64,000 nt of DNA, taken from NCBI GenBank assembly GCA_017520935.1, contig JAFXEF010000052.1, positions 18,313-82,312 of the forward strand, written 5' to 3'. Below, one piece after another: positions 7,168 to 14,871 of the stretch. Position 1 is the first letter of the stretch, and every line of letters starts with the position of its first letter. A program made the position numbers and the translations under genes. Below the pieces are notes generated by a model. It did not search any database. It was not told where the DNA came from and saw only the letters and a program-made list of their open reading frames with translations. This DNA comes from Bacteroidaceae bacterium (GTDB taxonomy: Bacteria > Bacteroidota > Bacteroidia > Bacteroidales > Bacteroidaceae).

Positions 7168-9306
7168 TTAGAAGAAGAGGTAGCGGTTGTCCTCGATATT
7201 ACCTTGGCGATAGAGCTCGTTGAGGATGGTGTTGCTGTTGATGTTGCGGGTAGCAGTGGCCTCAAGGGTCTTCTGCTCTGCCGCAGCGTCAAACTTGGCT
7301 ACACCGTTGCTCTTCTTTACTACCTGAATGAAGTAGATACCACCGTTACCCTTGATAGGAGTGCTCAGTGTGCCCTCCTCGAGGGTAGCTGCTGCACCGC
7401 TGAGCACGGGCTCGCTGGCGGGTACCTTGCTCACGTAGGCAGGTGAAGAGAAGCTTACACGACGGAGTGTGTCGGACTTTACACCGTTCAAAGCAAGAGC
7501 TTCCTGCATGGTCTTTACGCCCTTTACATCGGCCAGAATCTTCTCGGCTTTCTTGTCTGCAAGAGCTTGCATGCGGAACATCTCGGCGAACTGCTCTACG
7601 GGACGGTAGCCTGCCTTGTGGATGTCTGATACGGCTACTACCATCAGGTGGTTGTTCTCACCTGCCTCGAAGATTTGTGAAACTTCGCCCTTCTTGGCAC
7701 CGAAAGCCCAACGGAGTGCCTCGCGGGTACCTTGTACACCACCGATGGTGTGTGCGGCATTGCTAATCTCATTGACGGGGTAGAGGCGGAAGCCTGCTTC
7801 CTCGGCATTGGCCTCAATGTCTTCGAGTGTCTGGTTGTCAGCTACGAAAGCGCTGAGCTTGTTGTAGGCTGCTGCGTAGGTCTCGTTGCTGAAATATGCA
7901 GGACGCTTGATGACTGCGGCTGTGTATTTCTCTATGGGGCTCTTGGTGTCGAGTACCTCGATGATGAGTTCGCCACCGGCAAGGGGGAGTTGCTTGAGCT
8001 CGTTTTTCTTCATGCCGAAGAGGGTGTTGAGGTAGGTGGCGTTGTCGCCGCTGATGCCTGCACCTTCAAAGTTTGCGGTAGCAATCCATACAGGCTCAGA
8101 AGGCTGGTTGTACTTGGCTGCGAGCTCGGCGAAGTCAGCACCGCTCTTCAAGGCGTTGTAGATGCTGTCTGCCAGTACCTTTGTGCGGGCTGCATCGGCA
8201 TCGACAATCTGAATCTGACGATACTGTACAGAGTCGGGGAGGTGTACCTTGCTGAGTACGCGGAAGGCGTTGTATGAGTCGTCGGTCTGGTTGTAGTAGG
8301 GACCGTATACCTCGTCGCCCTGTACTGAATCGAGATGGGCTACAACATCGGCGGGGAGGCCGTTCTCAGAAACGGGCACCTCAGAGTATGCCTCGGTAGA
8401 GTTGGCCAAGCGTACGAGGGCTGCCAGGTCTTCGGTGGTAGCCAGCTGGGCTGCATACTCGCCTACCTCCTTGAGGAGTTCGTCGCGGTCGGCCTGGCTG
8501 GGTGTCACGGTCACGTCGATGTACTTGATGGCGCGTGTCTCGGCAGACTGTTTGTAGAGCTCTTTTTTAGCTTCGTAGAGCTTGTTGATGTCGCTGTTGC
8601 TTACCTTTACGAGTGAGTCGGCAATGCTGTTGAAGGGCACTACAGCATAGGCTACCTCTGCGTGTGAGTTGCGTGCATTGAAGTTGTACTCGGCAGCTAC
8701 GGGGTTGGTGAGCTGTGCACCGGCGATGAGTGACTCGTACTTCTGCATCAGGAGACTGCTCTGCAGGTTACTCTCAATGAACTTCCAATAGTTATAGAGC
8801 TGATGATAGTAGTCTACGTACTCAGCGGGCATCACCTCGGGATCCATGTTGGCGTATTCGGCGAGGAAGTTCATGAGTACGTCGCGATCGAACTTGCCTG
8901 TTGTCTGATTGCGGAATGCAGATTGAGCCAACAGAGGGTCAGTGCCTTCGTCGATTACAGCCTGAAGCTCGGCGGTAGTAACGGTGAGGCCGAGTTTCTT
9001 GGCCTGTTCGCCTACGAGGGTGTTGGTCACGAGGGTGTTCCACACCTCATCCTTGATTTGTGCGTTCTCGCTTTCGGTGAGTGAGTTACCGCCACGGATG
9101 AAGTTGATGGCTTGGGTGTACTCCTCTACCTGCTTCTGGTAGGCCTGCGCGTCAATCTTGTTGCCGTTGATTTCGCCTACGTTCTGTGAGTTCTGGTGGG
9201 GTTGCAATACCTGTGCGGCATCGCCTGCAATGAATGCAAACAGAGCGAGACCGATGATAATCACCAGGAAGGCTCCGTGTTTTCTGATAGATTGTAATGT
9301 TGCCAT
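7168..9306 (-). CDS. PpiD/SurA-type peptidylprolyl isomerase, membrane-anchored
   Basis: A periplasmic foldase anchored in the inner membrane, 712 residues. After the short cytoplasmic tail MATLQSIRKHG a single membrane segment (AFLVIIIGLALFAFIAG) is followed by a SurA_N/PpiD-like chaperone region (about 35-200) and parvulin-like segments (around 340-450, and near 550-690 with GNGGIYFIQVV). Length and architecture match the usual Bacteroidales PpiD. It is the last gene of the minus-strand envelope run. A weak minus-strand box (TACCTTCG, 9356-9363) lies upstream, so it may also have its own promoter. Confidence 0.93.
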   Translation of the reverse strand: MATLQSIRKHGAFLVIIIGLALFAFIAGDAAQVLQPHQNSQNVGEINGNKIDAQAYQKQVEEYTQAINFIRGGNSLTESENAQIKDEVWNTLVTNTLVGEQAKKLGLTVTTAELQAVIDEGTDPLLAQSAFRNQTTGKFDRDVLMNFLAEYANMDPEVMPAEYVDYYHQLYNYWKFIESNLQSSLLMQKYESLIAGAQLTNPVAAEYNFNARNSHAEVAYAVVPFNSIADSLVKVSNSDINKLYEAKKELYKQSAETRAIKYIDVTVTPSQADRDELLKEVGEYAAQLATTEDLAALVRLANSTEAYSEVPVSENGLPADVVAHLDSVQGDEVYGPYYNQTDDSYNAFRVLSKVHLPDSVQYRQIQIVDADAARTKVLADSIYNALKSGADFAELAAKYNQPSEPVWIATANFEGAGISGDNATYLNTLFGMKKNELKQLPLAGGELIIEVLDTKSPIEKYTAAVIKRPAYFSNETYAAAYNKLSAFVADNQTLEDIEANAEEAGFRLYPVNEISNAAHTIGGVQGTREALRWAFGAKKGEVSQIFEAGENNHLMVVAVSDIHKAGYRPVEQFAEMFRMQALADKKAEKILADVKGVKTMQEALALNGVKSDTLRRVSFSSPAYVSKVPASEPVLSGAAATLEEGTLSTPIKGNGGIYFIQVVKKSNGVAKFDAAAEQKTLEATATRNINSNTILNELYRQGNIEDNRYLFF

Positions 9307-9480
9307 TTTTTTGTTATTTTTAGTTTTTTATTATTTTCAAATGAATTTGAGCGCACGAAGGTACGAAAAAAACCTTTAACGACATAAAGATTAGAGTCAA
9401 AAAATGACTTTTGCCCTTAATTTAGGTGCGATTATGAGGTTTTTGCTACTTTGTACTATGCGGATTAGGAAGGTGGGCTG

Positions 9481-10158
9481 TCAATTCTGTATTTCTTTAG
9501 CCTCTTCGATAGTGGTTACTGTGTCTTTGGGAAAGGTGGGCGCGGCTATGGTATCAGTAGTCAGGGAAGTGCTGTCGGTTTGGCTCTCTTCCTTTATGGG
9601 GAAGATGCCTTGGGTCTGCTTGATGGTGTATCGGGTGAAGTCTTGGTTGGAGATGAACCCGATACCGGTAATGATGCGTTTCTGCTGGCGTATGCGGATG
9701 AATAAATCGGAGTATACCCGTTTGGTCTTCTGATCCCAGAAGAGGAGTTGGGTATCGAACTGCTCGTCCTGCTCGTTCTCGATGTGTACGTTTCCACGCA
9801 ACTCCCACAGTTCTTTCTTGTCGTAGTAATAGGCTGTATCGGCCACGATGGTGGCTTCGATGCTGAGATCGTTATTGAACTTCTCCAGATAGACTCCCTG
9901 CTCGAATGTCCACATGGAGGGATCGAGTCGGTCAAACACTTGCCACTCGTCGGCAATGATCTTGTAGCGCACTACGCCCGAGTCGCTGATATAGGTGGAC
10001 ACGTCTCGGGTAACCATCACGGGTACGGAGTCGCGGTTGGTGATGGCATCGGTAACCGGTTCCTTGCCTTTGGTGCAGGAGGCGGATAGAAACAGCATAA
10101 CAACCGCCGGAATGACGGTTGCTATGCTATAGATTATAGTATGCTTCGTGGTAGTCAA
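9481..10158 (-). CDS. lptC: LPS export periplasmic protein LptC
   Basis: A component of the Lpt bridge that carries LPS from the inner membrane to the outer membrane. The protein has an N-terminal hydrophobic segment ending LFLSASC, a lipobox-like motif, then the LptC/OstA-like beta-jellyroll repeats (WTFEQGVYLEKFN, LRGNVHIENEQD, FDTQLLFWDQK). The frame opens with TTG at 10158, directly after the TAA of the upstream TPR gene. No better start precedes the signal region, so the TTG start with translational coupling is the best guess; a later Met (residue 21) would destroy the signal sequence. It is about 225 residues, normal for Bacteroidales. It is co-transcribed with TPR and barrel genes. Confidence 0.9.
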   Translation of the reverse strand: MTTTKHTIIYSIATVIPAVVMLFLSASCTKGKEPVTDAITNRDSVPVMVTRDVSTYISDSGVVRYKIIADEWQVFDRLDPSMWTFEQGVYLEKFNNDLSIEATIVADTAYYYDKKELWELRGNVHIENEQDEQFDTQLLFWDQKTKRVYSDLFIRIRQQKRIITGIGFISNQDFTRYTIKQTQGIFPIKEESQTDSTSLTTDTIAAPTFPKDTVTTIEEAKEIQN

Positions 10159-11529
10159 TTAGCGGATAGTGACTGTTTCGTTGATAATACCGCCTACCTT
10201 CACTTGGTCGCCCTTCTTGTAACCGAGGAAGAAAAGTTCCTCTACAGCAGGTGTATGGGTAGAGTAGGCTGCAATCATCTTGTTGGCCTCTTCAGCTACC
10301 GACTCGTCAACACGCTTAGCTTGATACAGCTTGTCGAGTACAGCGAAGTACTTGCAGCTGTTGAGGTTGTCATCATCGTTCCAGCGAGGAGATGCGGCAT
10401 AGATGTTGGCCAGCAGGATGTAATAAGCGCCCTTGTTCCCGTTGAGGCTGATGGCACGTGTCACATAACCCTTGGCCTTGCTCAGTTGCTTGTCTGAGTT
10501 GAGGATGACAGCTGCCTTGTAGCAGTACTCGGCTTTACTCAGATTGGTGCTGTCGAGCTCGATAGCTTGGTCGAAGAATTCGATGGACTTGTTCACATCG
10601 CCACGCTTGAAGTAACGGTAGGCACATCCGGCAGCTGTCTCGGCTGTAGGTGCGATGTTGTGTGCGTACTCTGATGCATTGTAATATGCGTCAGACTCGG
10701 TACATGCGAGCATTCCCATAATGGATACCACCTTCTTCAGGTACTCGAGGTTGTCTTTGTTCTCTTCAATCTTGGGGGCATAAATCTTTTCAAGTTGCTC
10801 GCAATCGGCAGCACCGCTGTTGATGAAGTAGGCATCAACGTTCTCCTTGGTGGTGGCTACGGCCTTCAGCAGAGCTTCCTTCTGAGCCGATGTGCTGTTG
10901 TTGGCTGCTTCGGCGATAGCGTTGATGTGCTCTGACGCGGTGAGGTAGTCCTGGATGAGCTGCTCACGGTGGGTGTCATCGTTCTTGAATTTCTGGGTGG
11001 AGATCTTCATGAAGTCGCCGATGATGTAATATTGGTTTTTTGCTTTACCCAACTCGATGGCTTCTGAAAGCATCTCGTATGCCTTATTTGCGTCCATGCC
11101 AGGATAGTAGGTGATGTAGGTATGTGCCTTCTCGCCCTTTACATAGAAGTCTGTCCAAGGTGACTTTCTCAACATGTTCAACTTGTCGAGATACTTGAGC
11201 TGCTGGTCATATACGCTCATCAGCTCATCGGCATATTTCTTACGCTCGGTCATATCCTTGGTGGCTGCAATCAGGTTCTTCAGAATGACTGCACCATTGG
11301 TGTAGATGCTGTGTTGTGAAAAAGGTGCATCAGCGAATACCTTCTGCCAATAGGGGTATGCTTCAACGTAGTTCTTGGTCTTTACATACTCACCGTAGAG
11401 GCTGAGGTTGTTCAAGCAGTCGATGCTGTCTTGGCCGTGTCCGAAACGTGAACCGTCTTCTACTCCCTTCTGTGCCATAGCCACAGTAGAAGTCAATGCA
11501 AATAATGCGATAATAGCTTTAATTCTCAT
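10159..11529 (-). CDS. Exported tetratricopeptide-repeat protein
   Basis: A 456-residue protein with signal peptide (MRIKAIIALFALTSTVAMAQ). The helical body has TPR-like units (KNYVEAYPYWQKVFADAP near residue 55; GDVNKSIEFFDQAIELDS near 320; LSKAKGYVTRAISLNGN near 360). It is periplasmic and likely a scaffold. It lies between an outer-membrane barrel gene and lptC in an order common in Bacteroidales, so a role in envelope assembly is plausible, but no function is established from sequence. Confidence 0.85.
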   Translation of the reverse strand: MRIKAIIALFALTSTVAMAQKGVEDGSRFGHGQDSIDCLNNLSLYGEYVKTKNYVEAYPYWQKVFADAPFSQHSIYTNGAVILKNLIAATKDMTERKKYADELMSVYDQQLKYLDKLNMLRKSPWTDFYVKGEKAHTYITYYPGMDANKAYEMLSEAIELGKAKNQYYIIGDFMKISTQKFKNDDTHREQLIQDYLTASEHINAIAEAANNSTSAQKEALLKAVATTKENVDAYFINSGAADCEQLEKIYAPKIEENKDNLEYLKKVVSIMGMLACTESDAYYNASEYAHNIAPTAETAAGCAYRYFKRGDVNKSIEFFDQAIELDSTNLSKAEYCYKAAVILNSDKQLSKAKGYVTRAISLNGNKGAYYILLANIYAASPRWNDDDNLNSCKYFAVLDKLYQAKRVDESVAEEANKMIAAYSTHTPAVEELFFLGYKKGDQVKVGGIINETVTIR

Positions 11530-11630
11530 TGTTCATTAAATGTATTTAGTTGTTATTATTCTTGCTCCTATATTATTTTGACTGTTTCTTTAGATTAAAG
11601 TTTAATAACGGGTTACTCCCCTTCACTCAA

Positions 11631-12890
11631 TCACTGTACCTTCCATTTGTCGAACCATCCTTCGTTGAAGGAGAGGCCTATGCTCAGGCGGAGGTAGTTC
11701 TCGGTAATCATGCCCGACCCTGGTGCAGGGCGTACGTGTACGGCTTGACCCGATATGTTGATGATGCTCTTGGCACTCCAACCGTTCATGATGGGAAGCC
11801 CTATGCCGATGGTGGCTCCATATTCGGTAGGGCCTTTGTACTCGCCTACATAGTAGTGTGAGGTGGCGTAGTGGAGTCCGGCACGGTAGCGTGTGCGGCG
11901 GAACAGCTTGCGGGTGATACGCTCGGGTATGTACTCGAAGCCCACCGATGCGCGGTGATAGTCGGCACCTTTGTAGCCGAAGAAGTTGGTGGCGCTGTAT
12001 TGTTGTACGCTGTAGTCGGCGGCAAACGTAAGACGCTCGTCGTAGGTGTATGATATGCCGGCACCTATGCCTGCGGGGATGCTGAATGAGGATACACTCA
12101 GTGTGTCGTAGTTGGCGGTGCCGTTTGTAGATGTCACGTCAACCGTGTAGCCTTTATCATCAATGGTGTGTCCCAACTGGTAGGTGGCACCCAAGGTAAT
12201 ACGGTTTTTGCCGAACGTGGTCTGGTACTGCAAGCCGAGGTCAGTCTTGTAGGTGGTGATGTCGGCCTGGTACTGCTTGGTGCGGGTGCTGATTGACGAT
12301 TCGCTGTATTGGTTGTATACGTAGTGGTAAACCTCTCCGTAAAGGTAGGCGAGATTGGCTCCTATGGAGAAGTTCTTGAAGGGGCTCCATCCGAGACCTA
12401 TAGTTACCTGGCGCAGACCACCATCGCCATAGTAGCGGTTGGTAGTGGTCACCATGCCATCTTCGTCATCGCGGATAGTCTGTGTGTTGCTGAAGTTGTA
12501 TCCGATATTCGAAAAGGGAGTCATGCCGATGGTCATACCCAACTTAGGCATTAGACGGAACTGCATGGCGAGGTAGTCGAAGGTGGTGTTGCGGGCATTC
12601 ATCCTGACGTTACCTTCGGCAAAGTTGGTATTGTGTAGGCTCATCCCCACATCGAGAAGGAAGGTGAGTGTGTCTACAGCAGCATACGAGGCGGGGTTGA
12701 GCATGTTGATTTGGCTGCTGTTCTGCAAGCCGATGCCTGTGCCTCCCATACCTTTGTTTACGCCAACCTCTGCGATAGAAAGCTGTCCGAAACCATATCG
12801 CGTATATGGTGAATTCATTCCATTGTCTGCGAAAATGGGCAGTGTAAACAATGTTACGGCCAATATGGATAGTGCCTTGAATGCTCTCAT
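11631..12890 (-). CDS. Outer-membrane beta-barrel protein
   Basis: A 419-residue protein with signal peptide (MRAFKALSILAVTLFTLPIFA). Next comes a motif typical of Bacteroidota FadL/PorV-like barrels (MNSPYTRYGFGQLS, then NMLNPASYA). Alternating amphipathic strands rich in aromatic residues run to the C-terminus. The ATG overlaps the coaX stop by 4 bases (ATGA). It is probably a porin-like or transport barrel; the cargo is unknown. The TPR gene follows after about 100 bp. Confidence 0.85.
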   Translation of the reverse strand: MRAFKALSILAVTLFTLPIFADNGMNSPYTRYGFGQLSIAEVGVNKGMGGTGIGLQNSSQINMLNPASYAAVDTLTFLLDVGMSLHNTNFAEGNVRMNARNTTFDYLAMQFRLMPKLGMTIGMTPFSNIGYNFSNTQTIRDDEDGMVTTTNRYYGDGGLRQVTIGLGWSPFKNFSIGANLAYLYGEVYHYVYNQYSESSISTRTKQYQADITTYKTDLGLQYQTTFGKNRITLGATYQLGHTIDDKGYTVDVTSTNGTANYDTLSVSSFSIPAGIGAGISYTYDERLTFAADYSVQQYSATNFFGYKGADYHRASVGFEYIPERITRKLFRRTRYRAGLHYATSHYYVGEYKGPTEYGATIGIGLPIMNGWSAKSIINISGQAVHVRPAPGSGMITENYLRLSIGLSFNEGWFDKWKVQ

Positions 12891-13615
12891 TTGTTTAATG
12901 TTAAAATTCTGTTCAGTCCTTTTGCTACAAGCAAATTGTCTGCAAAGGTGCGACTTTTTGCCCGATTATCCAAGAGAAACGTACCACCGCCTGTTAAAAA
13001 AATCAAAAGTTTTGGGTATTTAAGATTACAGGCGCGTATGTATCCCTCGATTTCATAATGCACGCCTTGCAAAACACCTTCTCGGATGGCAGTTTCGGTG
13101 GTGTAGCCTATCTCAGTGCGCTCTCCAGTCTTGCTTACCAGTGGCAGTTTCCCTGTGAAGTGGTTGAGCGCCTTAAACCGCATGCCTATGCCAGGCGATA
13201 TGTTGCCGCCAAGATAGATGCCTTCGGCTGTGACGATATCGTAGGTGATGGCGGTGCCTATGTCAATGACCAGCAGGTCATGTCCTGGTTTCTGTGCATA
13301 GGCTTCGGCTACTGCAGCCAAACGGTCGGGACCCAATGTCTCGGGTGTTTTGTAGGCGATGCGGAAGGGCAGCCTCAGTGTGGCCGACATGCGTAGACAA
13401 GGGTAGGGGAGAGTCTCGATGGCTTGTCCGATGGCTTCGCTGACGGGGATTACCGATGACACGATGGCATGGACTATTGAACTGTCGTGAGCCTTTTGAA
13501 CAAGCAGTTCCGGCAGTTCGGTGTGCTCTACACGGGTGTGCTCGGTAAGGGTTTCGCCCTCAAAGAGCGAAACCTTGGCCGATGAGTTGCCTATGTCAAT
13601 GATAAGATGCTGCAC
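12887..13615 (-). CDS. coaX: Type III pantothenate kinase
   Basis: The first step of coenzyme A synthesis (pantothenate to 4'-phosphopantothenate), a cytoplasmic ASKHA-fold enzyme. Seen motifs are IDIGNSSAK at the N-terminus (phosphate 1), LGPDRLAA (PanK-III signature), VIDIGTAITYD (phosphate 2) and GGNISPGI. The 242 residues match the family. It lies 21 bp after trpS and overlaps the barrel gene start by 4 bases, so it is co-transcribed. Confidence 0.97.
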   Translation of the reverse strand: MQHLIIDIGNSSAKVSLFEGETLTEHTRVEHTELPELLVQKAHDSSIVHAIVSSVIPVSEAIGQAIETLPYPCLRMSATLRLPFRIAYKTPETLGPDRLAAVAEAYAQKPGHDLLVIDIGTAITYDIVTAEGIYLGGNISPGIGMRFKALNHFTGKLPLVSKTGERTEIGYTTETAIREGVLQGVHYEIEGYIRACNLKYPKLLIFLTGGGTFLLDNRAKSRTFADNLLVAKGLNRILTLNK

Positions 13616-13636
13616 TCTTGCACTAAACTCTAAGCA

Positions 13637-14722
13637 CTAAACACTAAACTTGCGCGATTGTTCTGCAATGAGTTCTGCATCGTCGAAGTAGTCAATGCGC
13701 ATGGCTCGGCGTACGTCGGCCAGTGTGCCTGCGGCTACCTCACGAGCGGCTTCGCTGCCACGTTTCAGAATGTTGAATACGGCAGGAATGTCTTTCTCCC
13801 ATTCTTTGCGGCGCTCGCGGATGGGAGTGAGCAACTCTTCCAGTATGGCAAAGAGGAATTTCTTAACCTTCACGTCGCCCAATCCGCCACGTTGGTAGTG
13901 CGCTTTCAACTCGTCCAGACTGCTGTAATCGGGCCAGTATTGGGCAAAGTGTTCGGGACGGCAGAAAGCATCGAGGTAGGTGAATACGGTGTTCCCTTCT
14001 ACCTTACCTGGGTCTTCTACACGGATGTGGTCGGGGTCGGTATACATGCTCATTACACGCTTGCGCACCTCCTCGGATGAGTCGGAGAGGTAGATGCAGT
14101 TGCCCAGCGACTTCGACATCTTGGCTTTGCCGTCTGTACCTGGCAGGCGCATGCAGGCAGCATTGTCGGGCAGCAGTATCTCGGGCTCCACGAGGGTGTC
14201 GCCATAGATGCCGTTGAAGCGGCGTACGATTTCGCGTGCTTGCTCTATCATCGGCTGCTGATCCTCACCGGCAGGCACCGTGGTGGCACGGAAGGCTGTG
14301 ATGTCCGATGCCTGGCTGATGGGGTAGGTGAAGAAGCCTACAGGGATACTTGTCTCGAAGTTGCGCATCTGAATTTCTGTCTTTACGGTCGGGTTGCGTT
14401 GCAAACGGCTAACAGTGACGAGGTTCATATAGTAGAATGCCAGTTCGCACAGTTCGGCTACTTGCGACTGTATGAAGATAGTGCTCTTCGCGGGGTCGAT
14501 GCCACAAGCCAGATAGTCAAGAGCTACCTCGATGATGTTCTGGCGTATCTTCTCGGGATTGTCGGCATTGTCGGTCAGTGCTTGGGCATCGGCAATCATG
14601 ATGAATATCTTGTCGAAGAGTCCTGAATTCTGCAACTCTACACGACGTCGCAGCGAACCTACGAAATGTCCCAAATGCAGACGTCCGGTAGGACGGTCAC
14701 CTGTAAGAATTATCTTTCCCAT
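13637..14722 (-). CDS. trpS: Tryptophanyl-tRNA synthetase
   Basis: A class I aminoacyl-tRNA synthetase charging tRNA-Trp, 361 residues. The N-terminus starts directly with the Rossmann fold ([20 protein letters not shown]-type motif) and the KMSKS motif is exact ([11 protein letters not shown], near residue 200). It is the first gene of the minus-strand run to ppiD. A minus-strand TAATTTTG box lies at 14785-14792. Confidence 0.97.
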   Translation of the reverse strand: MGKIILTGDRPTGRLHLGHFVGSLRRRVELQNSGLFDKIFIMIADAQALTDNADNPEKIRQNIIEVALDYLACGIDPAKSTIFIQSQVAELCELAFYYMNLVTVSRLQRNPTVKTEIQMRNFETSIPVGFFTYPISQASDITAFRATTVPAGEDQQPMIEQAREIVRRFNGIYGDTLVEPEILLPDNAACMRLPGTDGKAKMSKSLGNCIYLSDSSEEVRKRVMSMYTDPDHIRVEDPGKVEGNTVFTYLDAFCRPEHFAQYWPDYSSLDELKAHYQRGGLGDVKVKKFLFAILEELLTPIRERRKEWEKDIPAVFNILKRGSEAAREVAAGTLADVRRAMRIDYFDDAELIAEQSRKFSV

Positions 14723-14784
14723 TTTTCTAAGTGTGGTTTATGCTTAATACTATGTGTACTATACCTATTTATATAAAGCGGCTG

Positions 14785-14792
14785 CAAAATTA
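14785..14792 (-). promoter_or_regulatory. -7 box upstream of trpS
   Basis: The minus-strand TAATTTTG matches TAnnTTTG, about 63 bp before the trpS ATG. No clear -33 element was found. Confidence 0.4.
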
Positions 14793-14846
14793 CATAAAAT
14801 CTTTCGATTTCCCGTAAAATGGAACTGCCTTTCTGAAAAAATATAC

Positions 14847-14854
14847 TACTTTTG
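14847..14854 (+). promoter_or_regulatory. -7 box upstream of the Lnb-like gene
   Basis: TACTTTTG fits TAnnTTTG, 17 bp before the ATG at 14872. The -33 region is poor. Confidence 0.45.
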
Positions 14855-14871
14855 TCATTCATTTCTTTTAG

